From positions 2,046,001-2,110,000 of the forward strand of contig OZ251577.1 in NCBI GenBank assembly GCA_965243805.1: DNA of 64,000 bases. The letters are read 5' to 3'. The notes under the pieces were generated by a model that saw nothing but the letters and a program-made list of their open reading frames with translations, ran no database searches and was not told the DNA's origin. A program made the position numbers and the translations under genes. The stretch comes from CATQHQ01 sp965243805. GTDB taxonomy: Bacteria > Gemmatimonadota > Gemmatimonadetes > Longimicrobiales > Gaopeijiaceae. How positions within the stretch are numbered: the first letter of the stretch is position 1; each line of letters begins with the position of its first letter. This document shows positions 7,931 to 16,587 of this stretch, one piece after another.

Positions 7931-9244
7931 TTGGCGCCGTCGGCCGGGTTGCTTCTGGCGGCCGGTGCCGTCGGCTTCCTCCAAGCAGGAGGGAGCGGGT
8001 CGACCGCTTGCAGAGCCTGTTCCGACCCGCTGGTTCCTTCCGACCCACTGGTACCGGATTCGGTCGTAACCCTTCCTCGCGGTCCCACTCTCGTTCTGGA
8101 GCGGGCGCCGGGCCTCTCTGTGGTGGGAGTTCGCATCTCCGCCCCCGTGGAGCCGGGATCGTTCAGCGCCGCGCGAGCGCTGATCGACGGAGCGCTGAAC
8201 CGTACGCGCTCCCAGGCGTCCGCCATCGGTGCCGCGCTGAGGGGCGGGATTGAAGACGGAAGGATCGCGTATCAGGTCGTCGGCGACCGTCGCGACATGG
8301 ACGAACTGGCCTGGATCGTCCGTCGGCTGGCGTCTTCTCCCTCCGACGAGCCCGACGGCGGGGCGCTGCGGCGAGAGGAAGCCCGGTTGGACCGCTTGGC
8401 CGAGACACCCCAGGGCTGGCTCACTCTGGAGCTGACACAGCCTCGTTCGCCTACGGACGCCCAACCTCGGTCGCCTAGGGACGCCCAGCGACGTTCGCCT
8501 ACCGACGCCCAGCGACGGGTGCCTACCGACGCCCAGCGGACGTTGCCGGTGGTGGGAGCGGAAGAGGTGCGGGAGTTGTGGCGGCGGTCCCACGCCCGAG
8601 ATCGGCTTCGAGTCTTCGTGCTGGGAGATGTGCCCGTGCCTCGCATCTTGGCGGACCTCTCCAGGGTCGGGGCTCCGCCGCTGGGCGCGCTTGGGGTGGA
8701 CGCGGGCTCGGGTGTTCCCGGCTCGGCGGAGCCCAGCTTCCGCTCCGCGTCGCCACCGAGCACGCCTCTGTACGCCTGGTCGGCGGCGGCGTTCACTCTC
8801 GGTCCTGTGCGGGACCCAGTGGCGTTGGCGGCGACGGAGGCTCTGCGGGCCGCGCTGGGAGAGTTGGACCCTCCTGGCGCCGCCGTCTGGATGCACCAAG
8901 TCGGGGAAGGTGCCGGCGGCTGGATCGGATTCGCGGCGCGGGCGTCCCGGCGGGCCGACGCCGACGCCGCCGTGGCCGCGGCCCTGGAGTTGGCGACCGT
9001 GACCGGCTTGTCGCCTTGGTGGCATCGGGGCGTGGACGAAGCCCGGCGCAAGATCGCGACGGCCGCGGCGGTGCCCGAAGAGTGGCTCGCACTGGCGGAC
9101 CGGTACTTCTCGCCGGACGCGCGGGATGCCTCCGCTTGGCCTCGGGGAGTGCTGAACCGGCTGGACGCGCTGACGACGGACGACCTTGTCGTGGCGCTGG
9201 ACCGGCTGCGGCGGTCCCTCTTCCGCCCCCGGATCGACACGTGA
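7931..9244 (+). CDS. M16-like (inactive) secreted protein A
   Basis: A 437-residue protein with a signal peptide from a TTG start 4 nt after the M23 stop (GLLLAAGAVGFLQAGG). The opening strand pattern LERAPGLSVVGVRISAPVEPG and the alternating alpha/beta layout look like a processing-peptidase (M16) domain, but no HxxEH zinc motif is present, so it would be a non-catalytic subunit. An in-frame 24-bp repeat lies at 8438-8533. It overlaps the next gene by 4 bp (GTGA), and the two read like the two halves of an M16 pair. The family assignment rests on pattern only. Confidence 0.5.
   Translation: MAPSAGLLLAAGAVGFLQAGGSGSTACRACSDPLVPSDPLVPDSVVTLPRGPTLVLERAPGLSVVGVRISAPVEPGSFSAARALIDGALNRTRSQASAIGAALRGGIEDGRIAYQVVGDRRDMDELAWIVRRLASSPSDEPDGGALRREEARLDRLAETPQGWLTLELTQPRSPTDAQPRSPRDAQRRSPTDAQRRVPTDAQRTLPVVGAEEVRELWRRSHARDRLRVFVLGDVPVPRILADLSRVGAPPLGALGVDAGSGVPGSAEPSFRSASPPSTPLYAWSAAAFTLGPVRDPVALAATEALRAALGELDPPGAAVWMHQVGEGAGGWIGFAARASRRADADAAVAAALELATVTGLSPWWHRGVDEARRKIATAAAVPEEWLALADRYFSPDARDASAWPRGVLNRLDALTTDDLVVALDRLRRSLFRPRIDT
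8438..8533 (+). repeat. In-frame 24-bp tandem repeat, four copies
   Basis: Four copies start at 8438, 8462, 8486 and 8510 and encode an 8-residue unit of the type QRRSPTDA. They sit in the middle of the M16-like protein A as a charged, probably disordered linker. Confidence 0.9.
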
Positions 9245-10407
9245 CGGCGCCGACGGTGTCAGCGTTGGTTGCGCTTCTGGCAACGCCGGTCGCTTTCTCT
9301 GGTCCGCTCGGTTCGGACTGGATCGGCCAGCTTCGCGGTCCGTCGCTGGTCGTCGAGCGAGCCTGGTCCCCCGCCGCCGCCGCTGTCCTGGCGCTGCCGG
9401 CGCCCCCGGTTGGCAACGCGGCTGCCGACCGTGCGTTGCTGACGGCCCTTCAGGAGGCGACTGGGAGCTTGCCCGCCCAGCTGACCCTGGAGAGGTCCGG
9501 ATCGGGTCGCTACTTGGTGGCCACGGCCGCGCCCGACGTGCTGGACGACCTTCTTGGCGCCATGCGTCGCACCGTCGCGAGTCCGCTCCCCCCGGGTCAC
9601 CTGACCGCGGCTTCCGATGCGCTCACCAGGGAGGCGACGTTCCGGGCGAACTCGCCCAGATCGCGCTTCGAGGCGGTCTTCGCTGCCCATCTCGGCGACG
9701 CGACCCATCTCGACGACCCGGCTGGCCTCGACGACCCGGCTGGCCTCGACGATTCGGCCGGCCTCGACGAGGCCGCGTGGGTCGTTGTACGGCCCGGCAA
9801 CCCTGCTCGTGCCCGACGGTCCGCCGGTGCTGCCGCCGCTCCTCTCCGTCTTGCTGGGCGCGCCGCTCCCGTCGAACCCGTGCGCGCCCAACTTTCGGCG
9901 GATGTGGTCACCTCGTGGGTGGGCTCGGCCTACCACTTCCCTTCCGGTGCCACTCTGCTGCAAGCCCACTTCGTGCGCTTGGTCCTGGAGGGGTGGATCA
10001 AGTCGCTCCGGGAGCCCGCGCTGTACGAGTTCGCCACCGAGATCGACGCTGCCGGGCGCCTGCTCGTTCGTTTCTCCACGCAACGAGGGGACGCCGGCGC
10101 GTGGGAGGCTCGCCTGGACCGTGCGCTCGCAGCTATCGGCACCGGCGGTACTGCGGGGCTGCCCGGAGGCGCACCCGACGCCCGGCGGATCCGGGAGCTG
10201 ATGCGCCAAGCAAGGGGAATCTGGAGCCGCTGGCTGGCAGATCCCGCCACATGCGCGCGGATCGCCGCCGAAGCCATATTGCACGGAGCATCGGCCGAAG
10301 AAGCCGGCGCTCTCGTCCGGACACCTGGGGCTCCGCCGTCGCTGGAGAGCGTCGCCGCCGCCGCGAGTGGACTTCGCCTGTCCGCGAGAGTACTCTACGG
10401 TACTTGA
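9241..10407 (+). CDS. M16-like (inactive) secreted protein B
   Basis: A 388-residue partner of the preceding gene, starting at a GTG that overlaps its stop (GTGA). The N-terminus is a signal peptide (SALVALLATPVAFSGPLG). The sequence keeps the M16-like rhythm (LVVERAWSPAAAAVLALPAPPVGN, SAYHFPSGATLLQAHFVRLVLEGW) but has no HxxEH or equivalent metal site. It also carries an in-frame 18-bp repeat at 9706-9774 (unit GLDDPA). Probably a periplasmic or outer-membrane-associated non-peptidase. I would not give it a function beyond a likely complex with protein A. Confidence 0.5.
   Translation: MTAPTVSALVALLATPVAFSGPLGSDWIGQLRGPSLVVERAWSPAAAAVLALPAPPVGNAAADRALLTALQEATGSLPAQLTLERSGSGRYLVATAAPDVLDDLLGAMRRTVASPLPPGHLTAASDALTREATFRANSPRSRFEAVFAAHLGDATHLDDPAGLDDPAGLDDSAGLDEAAWVVVRPGNPARARRSAGAAAAPLRLAGRAAPVEPVRAQLSADVVTSWVGSAYHFPSGATLLQAHFVRLVLEGWIKSLREPALYEFATEIDAAGRLLVRFSTQRGDAGAWEARLDRALAAIGTGGTAGLPGGAPDARRIRELMRQARGIWSRWLADPATCARIAAEAILHGASAEEAGALVRTPGAPPSLESVAAAASGLRLSARVLYGT
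9706..9774 (+). repeat. In-frame 18-bp tandem repeat, about four copies
   Basis: Units start at 9706, 9724, 9742 and 9760 and encode HLDDPA, GLDDPA, GLDDSA and GLDEA. They interrupt the M16-like protein B at about one third of its length. Confidence 0.9.
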
Positions 10408-10527
10408 TGCCGGGTGGCCCACTCCATAAATTGACCAGCGGTTCCGAGTTTGCCGGCGGTCGGGGCGTTCGGCGCGGCAATCCGCTGACAGTCAGTCACT
10501 AACGGTCAGTCACTAGAGGAAGTCAAG

Positions 10528-11277
10528 ATGAGAAACACGTTCGGCTTGGGCCTCGCGCTCTTCGTCTCCGTCGCCCTCGGGGCCTGCGGACCCGCGCAAC
10601 TCACGGTCACCGTCGAGATCGACGGCGAAGCAGGCGACGACCTCGAGGTTCGCCTTCTGCCCTACGACCGCGACCAAGTCTTCGACTCGCTGACCCAGGC
10701 CGCAGTCGACCCGGAGCCCGAGATCCCCGCTGATCTTCTGGCGGTCCGGGACGAGATCGCGGCTGCCCAGCAGCAGTGGCTGGACAACGAGACCCGCTGG
10801 AACACGTTGCGGGACACGCTGGCCAAGCTGAACGACGCCATGGAGGGACTGAACCGGGCCGAGAACCGGTACCGGACGATTTTCAGGGAGTGGTCCGATC
10901 TGAACGCCGAGTACCAGCGGGCGGAGCGGCGGGTCGCCACCGACTTCGAGCGCTTCGAGTCGCTTCAGGCTGCCGCCATCGGTCGCATGGACAGCATGAG
11001 GGTCGCCCAAGCCAACTGGGCGGACCAGGCGTTCGTCGACGTGGACATGGTGATCGGCGCCAAGATCGAGGAGTCGGGGCTGGAACAGGCCACCGACACG
11101 ACCGACGTGGAAGGAATGGCGCTGTTCGAGGTGCCGCCGGGCCGCTACTGGGTCTACACGCGCTACGAGCTCCCGTACGACGAACTCTACTGGAACGAAA
11201 CGGTGGACGTTGCCCGGGGCGAACCCGTGGAGCTTCGTCTAGTCCGAGAGAACGCCGAGGTCAGGCCGATCTTCTGA
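10528..11277 (+). CDS. Coiled-coil lipoprotein of unknown function
   Basis: A 249-residue lipoprotein (lipobox LGAC) with a clear Shine-Dalgarno sequence (GAGGAAG) 6 nt before the ATG, unlike the leaderless genes nearby. After a short beta stretch (LTVTVEIDGEAGDDLEV) there is a long alpha-helical, heptad-rich segment (about 70-160), then a beta-rich C-terminus with AKIEESGLEQATDTTDVEG and FEVPPGRYWVYTRYELP, which resembles a small carboxypeptidase-regulatory fold. I recognise no named family. Upstream, the 13-bp sequence CGGTCAGTCACTA is repeated imperfectly around 10490-10515. Confidence 0.85.
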   Translation: MRNTFGLGLALFVSVALGACGPAQLTVTVEIDGEAGDDLEVRLLPYDRDQVFDSLTQAAVDPEPEIPADLLAVRDEIAAAQQQWLDNETRWNTLRDTLAKLNDAMEGLNRAENRYRTIFREWSDLNAEYQRAERRVATDFERFESLQAAAIGRMDSMRVAQANWADQAFVDVDMVIGAKIEESGLEQATDTTDVEGMALFEVPPGRYWVYTRYELPYDELYWNETVDVARGEPVELRLVRENAEVRPIF

Positions 11278-11296
11278 GCTGGCGGGCGGCTCGCCC

Positions 11297-13480
11297 GTGA
11301 ACCCGTGCTTTCGGATCGGAGCCGAGGGCGTGGGCGAGATCGCGTTCGACGATCCGCACCGAAGCCAGAACGTCCTCACCAAAGAGGTCATGGAGCGTCT
11401 GGACGGCGCCCTGGCCGAGGCCGAAGCCGCCGTCACCAAGGGTGCGTTGCGAGCGTTGCTGTTCACCTCCGCCAAGCCCCGGTCGTTCATTGCAGGGGCG
11501 GATGTGGGCGCCATCGCTGCCGTGACCGACGCCGATGCGGGCGAGCGCGAGGCCCGGGCCGGCCAAGCCATCTTCTCCCGCTTGGCGGCGTTGCCGGTGC
11601 CCACGGTGGCGGCCGTGCGCGGGGTCTGCCTTGGCGGCGGAACCGAGTTGGCCCTTGCTTGCGACTGGCGGGTTGCGGCCAGCGGAGACGACACGCGCCT
11701 GGGGCTCCCCGAAGTGCAGCTGGGCATCCTTCCGGCGTGGGGCGGCACGACCCGCCTGCCTCGTCTCGTGGGGTTGCGGGCAGCTCTGGGCCTGTTGCTC
11801 TCGGGGAAGCCGGCCAGCGTCTCCAAAGCCAAGCGGATCGGGCTGGTGGACCAAGTGTTCCCCGTCGAGCAGTTCGACGACCGGTGCCGGGCGTTCGCAG
11901 CCGATCTGCGACCACGGTCGACTCCCAAGCGCAGGGGTCCAGTCGCCTGGTTCTTGGACGGCACCCCGGTAGGCCGCGCAATCGTCATGCGCACTGCGCG
12001 CAAGCAGGTCCTCGCTCGCACCGGTGGACACTACCCGGCGCCTCTGAAGGTGCTGGAGGTGGTTCGCGGGAGCAGCGGTCGCTCCGTGGCGGCGGGCCTG
12101 GAGATGGAGGCGCGGGCGGCGGCGGAGCTGCTGGTCTCTCCGGCGTGCGGGAACCTCTTGTTCCTCTTCGGGATGCGGGAGCGCGCGCGCAAGGGGCCGT
12201 GGACGGAGGGCGGCGAGGCTGCGCGCGTGGAGCGGTTGGCGGTGATCGGTGCCGGAGTCATGGGCGGCGGGATCGCCCAACTGGCGGCCTACCGGGATAT
12301 TCCCGCCCGCATGAAGGACATCCGTCACGAAGCGGTCTTGGGAGGATTGGCCCACGCCCGGTCGCTGTTCGACGGTGCCGTGCGGCGGCGCAAGCTTCGG
12401 CGTCGCGAAGCCGAGCGGAAGATGGCTCTCGTGTCGGGAGGAGTGGAGTACAGCGGCTTCGGACAGGCGGGGTTGGTGGTGGAGGCGGTGGTGGAGCGGA
12501 TCGATGTGAAGCGGGCGGTGCTTGCCGAGGCGGAAGCGGCGATGGACCCGGAGGCGGTGCTGGCCACCAACACGTCCTCGCTCCTGGTGGACGAGATGGC
12601 CGCGCCCCTCTCTCGGCCGGAGAAGTTCGCCGGGATGCACTTCTTCAACCCCGTTCACCGGATGCCCCTGGTGGAGGTGGTGAGAGGAGAGGCAACGCAC
12701 CCCGACACGGTGGAGACGATCGCCGCCCTGGCCGCTCGACTCGGCAAGGTCCCCGTGGTAACCCGCGACGGGCCGGGCTTTCTGGTGAACCGCATCTTGG
12801 GCGCGTGCCTGAACGAGGCCGGCCACATGCTGGGCGAAGGAATGGACGCACGGGCCGTGGATCGAGCCTGGACCCGCTTCGGGATGCCCATGGGACCGTA
12901 CCGCCTGATCGACGAAGTGGGGATCGACGTCGCGACCCACGCCGGTGCAACCCTGGGCAAGGCGTTCGGCGAGCGGATGGCGCCCGCGCCTGCGCTGGTG
13001 TCGCTGGCCGAGTCGGGGCGGCTGGGCCGGAAGGGCGGGCGGGGGTTCTACCACTACAAGCAGGGCAAGCAGCAGAAGCAGGGCAAGCAGCAGGACTTCG
13101 ACACCAGCGTGTACCGGGAGATGGGGCTGGACGCGCCCCGGTCGGGCGTGCGAGCCGGGGAAGTTGTGGAGCGGTTGGCCTTGGCAATGGTCAACGAGGC
13201 CGGTCGAGTCCTGGAAGACCGGATAGTGGCCTCGGCGGCCGACGTGGACCTGGGGATGGTGATGGGCACTGGCTTTCCGCCGTTCCGAGGCGGGCTGCTG
13301 AAGTACGCGGACGATCGAGGAACCCGCGAAGTGCTGGCCGCGCTGAACGCGCTTCACCAGCGGTTCGGTGCCCGACTCGAGCCCTGTCGCGTGGTGAAGG
13401 AGCTGGGAGAGTCGGGCACGGCGTTTCACGCGGCGTTCCCCGCGGTCTTGGGCAAGGCCGCGGTCTTGGGCAAGGCGTGA
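11297..13480 (+). CDS. fadJ: 3-hydroxyacyl-CoA dehydrogenase / enoyl-CoA hydratase (FadJ/FadB-type fatty acid oxidation alpha subunit)
   Basis: A 727-residue bifunctional beta-oxidation enzyme. The N-terminal crotonase domain shows the oxyanion-hole segments RSFIAGADVGAI and LGGGTELALACDWR and the catalytic-Glu region LGLPEVQLGILPAWGGTTR. The NAD-binding hydroxyacyl-CoA dehydrogenase domain starts at about residue 313 (VIGAGVMGGGIAQLAA), with NTSSL, FFNPVHRMPLVEVV and two C-terminal helical domains. No thiolase is in the window, so its partner is elsewhere. The GTG start lies 19 nt after the lipoprotein stop. In-frame duplications occur at 13058-13093 (2 x 18 bp) and at the very C-terminus, 13442-13477 (2 x 18 bp). 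Confidence 0.93.
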   Translation: MNPCFRIGAEGVGEIAFDDPHRSQNVLTKEVMERLDGALAEAEAAVTKGALRALLFTSAKPRSFIAGADVGAIAAVTDADAGEREARAGQAIFSRLAALPVPTVAAVRGVCLGGGTELALACDWRVAASGDDTRLGLPEVQLGILPAWGGTTRLPRLVGLRAALGLLLSGKPASVSKAKRIGLVDQVFPVEQFDDRCRAFAADLRPRSTPKRRGPVAWFLDGTPVGRAIVMRTARKQVLARTGGHYPAPLKVLEVVRGSSGRSVAAGLEMEARAAAELLVSPACGNLLFLFGMRERARKGPWTEGGEAARVERLAVIGAGVMGGGIAQLAAYRDIPARMKDIRHEAVLGGLAHARSLFDGAVRRRKLRRREAERKMALVSGGVEYSGFGQAGLVVEAVVERIDVKRAVLAEAEAAMDPEAVLATNTSSLLVDEMAAPLSRPEKFAGMHFFNPVHRMPLVEVVRGEATHPDTVETIAALAARLGKVPVVTRDGPGFLVNRILGACLNEAGHMLGEGMDARAVDRAWTRFGMPMGPYRLIDEVGIDVATHAGATLGKAFGERMAPAPALVSLAESGRLGRKGGRGFYHYKQGKQQKQGKQQDFDTSVYREMGLDAPRSGVRAGEVVERLALAMVNEAGRVLEDRIVASAADVDLGMVMGTGFPPFRGGLLKYADDRGTREVLAALNALHQRFGARLEPCRVVKELGESGTAFHAAFPAVLGKAAVLGKA

Positions 13481-14124
13481 CGAGCCGTGGAGGTCCCCGG
13501 GCAGGCCGTAGCGTCGCCGGCGTGGTGCTCGCCGCCGGGCGCTCCACGCGGATGGGCCGCTCCAAGGCGTTGCTGGACGCAGGCGGCACCGCCTTCGTGA
13601 ACCGGCTGGCGGCCACGCTGTCCAGTGCCGGCTGCGATCCGGTGCTGGTGGTCGTCCCTTCGGCAGAGGGACCGGTTGCGGCGGCGACGGCCCGGGGCCC
13701 AGGCCAACCGGTGGTCAACCCGGGAGGAGCTGGCGGCCAGATCGGGTCCCTGCGCACCGCCCTGGACCACCTTCGGGCCTTGCGCCTGCCTCCCGGCGCC
13801 GTAGCGTACACACCCGTGGACAACCCAGCCGTGAAGCCAGAGACGGTGCGACTGCTGATCGAGCGATGGCTTGGTTCCGAAGCGACAATCGCGATGCCCC
13901 AGTTCGGCTCCAAGCGAGGACACCCCGTGCTGATCGACATGGAAGTCGCCCCAGAGTTCTACCGGGACGACCTGGTGGAAGGTGCCAGAGGCGTGATCAG
14001 ACGCGACGCGACGCGAGTGCTCCAGGTCCCGGTCCAGGACCCCGGCGTCGTGGACGATCTGGACACTCCCGACGAGTACGGCGACCGGTTCCCCGCGCCC
14101 TCGTCGGCGGGAAGCGGCCGATGA
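13477..14124 (+). CDS. MobA/MocA-like nucleotidyltransferase
   Basis: A 215-residue GT-A fold nucleotidyltransferase with the opening GVVLAAGRSTRMGRSKALL, then NPGGAGGQIGSLRTAL, YTPVDNPAVKPETVRLL and KRGHPVLI. This pattern fits molybdenum-cofactor cytidylyltransferase (MocA), which makes the MCD cofactor for xanthine-dehydrogenase-type enzymes. Two XdhC proteins lie within 8 kb, which supports that reading; no molybdenum hydroxylase itself is present. The GTG start overlaps the fadJ stop, and its own stop overlaps the next ATG, so it sits in a tightly coupled run. MobA-type use of GTP or a sugar-nucleotide substrate cannot be excluded. Confidence 0.78.
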   Translation: MTSRGGPRAGRSVAGVVLAAGRSTRMGRSKALLDAGGTAFVNRLAATLSSAGCDPVLVVVPSAEGPVAAATARGPGQPVVNPGGAGGQIGSLRTALDHLRALRLPPGAVAYTPVDNPAVKPETVRLLIERWLGSEATIAMPQFGSKRGHPVLIDMEVAPEFYRDDLVEGARGVIRRDATRVLQVPVQDPGVVDDLDTPDEYGDRFPAPSSAGSGR

Positions 14125-15035
14125 CCCCAGCGACCGCCGCCCGGTACAGGCGAGTCGATTACAACAGGGAACGGAAGGTTGTCGGCCGAAAGAGCAAGGA
14201 ACTGCGGAGAGGGAAGCACTACTATGCAAAGGATCATGCGTTCGTCGATCACGAGAACCCTCTTCCCCGACAGTTCAGGGACCGAATCGTATGCGGCGAC
14301 AGCGAGACCGTGCTGAAGGACCTTCCCGACAACTGCATCGACCTGGTGTTCACGTCTCCTCCCTACAACTTCGGCTTGGGGTATGCAGACGCGAGTGCAG
14401 AATACGGCGACGCTGCCGATTGGCAATCGTACTTCGACAAGCTGTTTTGCGTACTTGACCAATGCGTTCGCGTACTGAAGTACGGGGGCCGGCTCGTAGT
14501 CAACGTCCAGCCGTTGTTTTCCGACTACATTCCCAGCCATCATGTCATATCCAGTTATCTGATGAAGCAACGCCTGATCTGGAAGGGCGAGATACTGTGG
14601 GAGAAGAACAACTACAACTGCAAGTACACGGCATGGGGCAGCTGGAAAAGCCCCTCAAGCCCGTATCTGAAGTACACATGGGAGTTCCTGGAAGTCTTCT
14701 GCAAGGGTAGCTTGCGTAAGTCGGGGGATGGAATCAACGCCGACATCACCGCCGATTCGTTCAAGGAATGGGTAGTAGCCAAATGGTCCATCGCGCCGGA
14801 ACGTCGGATGCAGGAGTTTGGCCATCCGGCAATGTTTCCAGAGGAGCTTGCACGCCGAGTCCTGCAACTCTTTAGCTTCCGAGACGACGTGGTGCTAGAC
14901 CCGTTTGTCGGCGTCGGCACAACGTGCGTGGCCGCCCGACGAAACGGCAGGGGTTTTCTCGGGATTGATGTGTCGGAGGAGTACTGCGTTGCGGCCAGAA
15001 AGCGGCTGGCCAATACCGAGGAATCCATGCTGTGA
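14121..15035 (+). CDS. Solitary beta-class DNA methyltransferase (N4-cytosine or N6-adenine)
   Basis: A 304-residue type II-like DNA methyltransferase. Catalytic motif IV is TSPPYN (78-83) and the SAM-binding motif DPFVGVGTT comes late (260-268). The IV-before-I order defines the beta class. TSPPY is typical of N4-cytosine enzymes, though some beta-class N6-adenine enzymes share it. The target-recognition region lies between (about 100-250). No restriction endonuclease is adjacent on the same strand. The ATG overlaps the MocA-like stop (ATGA), and the xdhC start is 4 nt after its own stop. Its more AT-rich codon use, compared with its neighbours, suggests acquisition into a host operon. Confidence 0.92.
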   Translation: MTPATAARYRRVDYNRERKVVGRKSKELRRGKHYYAKDHAFVDHENPLPRQFRDRIVCGDSETVLKDLPDNCIDLVFTSPPYNFGLGYADASAEYGDAADWQSYFDKLFCVLDQCVRVLKYGGRLVVNVQPLFSDYIPSHHVISSYLMKQRLIWKGEILWEKNNYNCKYTAWGSWKSPSSPYLKYTWEFLEVFCKGSLRKSGDGINADITADSFKEWVVAKWSIAPERRMQEFGHPAMFPEELARRVLQLFSFRDDVVLDPFVGVGTTCVAARRNGRGFLGIDVSEEYCVAARKRLANTEESML

Positions 15036-15039
15036 GTAC

Positions 15040-15984
15040 ATGATGTCGTTTGACCCTTGCCCGTCGGCTGCACAGGTCGCCGAGGCGGTGCTGGCGGCGA
15101 CAGACGCGGGCCGGCGCATCTATACGGCAGTGGTCACGCGCTCCACAGGCGGCGACGGGATAGCGGGCCGGCGCTGGTGGCTGGCAGTGGGCGCGCACGA
15201 GCGCGACTCGGGCGCGGGCGTGAACTCCAACGCAAAACAATACTCCAAAGCAGACCAACAGGATGATGTGAGAGCCTGCATGGGGGGCTCCCTGGGGGAT
15301 CCGGCCCTCGACCGTGCCGTTGCCGTCGCCGTGCGGGAAGTCTTTCCGGAGCACCAGACGTCGGGCACCGCGAACCGAGAGTTTGAGTACCGCACGTCCG
15401 AAGGCGTTCCGGCCACGGCGTCGGTGTACGTGGAGCTTCACGCGCCGCCGGCCAAGATGGTGATTGTGGGAGCAGGGCACATCGCGGCCCCGCTGGCCCG
15501 TATCGCCAATATGCTCGGGCTACGTGTGGAAGTGCTGGACGACCGCCCGGAGTTCGCCGATCCGGCCCGCTTCCCAGATGCCGCCGCCGTCCGCGTGATT
15601 GACTTTCGCGACCCTTTCGCCGACACCTCCCTCGTCCCGGCCGACCATGTGGTCCTGGTGACGCGGGGACACCGCTTCGACTACGAATGTCTCGTGCGGC
15701 TGCTCCGCATGGCCCGTCCGCCCGCCTATGTCGGCATGATCGGCAGCCGCCGCCGAGTCCGAGCCACACACGAACAGCTTGCCCGGGAGGGCTTCACGAC
15801 CGAGGAAATGAAGCGCGTGCGAGCCCCCGTCGGCCTCGACCTGGGCGGGCAGAGCCCGGCGGAGATCGCCGTGTCGGTAGCGGCCGAGATCGTCATGCAT
15901 CGCTCCGGGGGCACGGGTGTACCGCTGTCCGACAAGGAGCGGGTTGTGGACCGGTTCTTCGACGGGCGGACGAAATCCAAGTAG
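15040..15984 (+). CDS. xdhC: XdhC family protein (two-domain, with Rossmann C-domain)
   Basis: A 314-residue molybdoenzyme maturation factor. The C-terminal Rossmann domain is clear: AKMVIVGAGHIAAPLARIA, LDDRPEFADPARFPDA, VVLVTRGHRFDYECL and YVGMIGSRRRV. The N-terminal CoxI-like half is diverged: the usual GGxGGGCxE segment reads as MGGSLGDPALDRA, so a key cysteine is missing. XdhC proteins bind the molybdenum cofactor and help sulfurylate it before insertion into xanthine/CO-dehydrogenase-type enzymes. The MocA-like gene upstream fits. The start is the first of two adjacent ATGs, 4 nt after the methyltransferase stop. Confidence 0.85.
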   Translation: MMSFDPCPSAAQVAEAVLAATDAGRRIYTAVVTRSTGGDGIAGRRWWLAVGAHERDSGAGVNSNAKQYSKADQQDDVRACMGGSLGDPALDRAVAVAVREVFPEHQTSGTANREFEYRTSEGVPATASVYVELHAPPAKMVIVGAGHIAAPLARIANMLGLRVEVLDDRPEFADPARFPDAAAVRVIDFRDPFADTSLVPADHVVLVTRGHRFDYECLVRLLRMARPPAYVGMIGSRRRVRATHEQLAREGFTTEEMKRVRAPVGLDLGGQSPAEIAVSVAAEIVMHRSGGTGVPLSDKERVVDRFFDGRTKSK

Positions 15985-16013
15985 AACCCGCGAGAGCTGC
16001 TTGGGGTCCAGAT

Positions 16014-16586
16014 TCACACAGCCATCAGTGTCTTGGCAGCAAGAGAGTCGCCGACGAAAAATCCGATCTGGATGCCCTTGTACTCCTCATGCTGGTACGA
16101 CTGGGCACCCGAATTCACCCTTATGCGGTCCTTGGCCAGTCTTGCGCTCGCCCTTTCTGCAATCACTACGTAGCGTGTGACGATTTCCCAAGATTGTTGC
16201 GTCTCGATCTCGCAAAGCGATTTCAAGTACTCAAATACAGGAATCGTTCGAATCAGCTGCTCCTTCGCCCTGTTCTCTTCCGACAGTGTCTTCTTCATTT
16301 CAATGAGAATAGAGCACCAACCGTCGCCAGCGGGAATTACCATAAGGTAGTCGCAGTTCCTCTTCCATCGACCATCCCTCATGCCCTTGAGGTGTCCAAG
16401 TCGGTCAATCTTGACTGCCGTTGCAGAAGCGGGCACACCCGTGATCCGGAAGCTCATTCGGGCCTTGCGTTCCCGCAAGACGAAGTCGGCCACCGCGTCG
16501 TCGTCGTCCGTGGGCGTAAGCCTCGGCAGGTGCGGCTCCCGAACTATGCGGCGCAACTGGGCGGCAAAGCCTACCGCCTCCGACAT
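16014..16586 (-). CDS. Small PD-(D/E)xK-like protein paired with an ATPase
   Basis: A 190-residue protein starting 1 nt after the ATPase stop, so the two are co-translated. I do not recognise a named family. The core has a nuclease-like arrangement: Asp79 in NCDYLMVIP, a beta strand CSILIEMKK with Glu96 and Lys98 (D-x16-E-x-K), and Gln110 in the following helix. This is the spacing of PD-(D/E)xK nucleases. It could equally be a non-catalytic sensor using the same fold. Base use is more AT-rich than in flanking housekeeping genes. It ends 30 nt from the convergent xdhC gene. Confidence 0.75.
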   Translation of the reverse strand: MSEAVGFAAQLRRIVREPHLPRLTPTDDDDAVADFVLRERKARMSFRITGVPASATAVKIDRLGHLKGMRDGRWKRNCDYLMVIPAGDGWCSILIEMKKTLSEENRAKEQLIRTIPVFEYLKSLCEIETQQSWEIVTRYVVIAERASARLAKDRIRVNSGAQSYQHEEYKGIQIGFFVGDSLAAKTLMAV

Positions 16587-16587
16587 G

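Noticed and set aside
8438..9774. Regular repeats considered as a CRISPR array
   Set aside because: The units are directly adjacent with no spacers, lie in frame inside coding sequence and are not palindromic.
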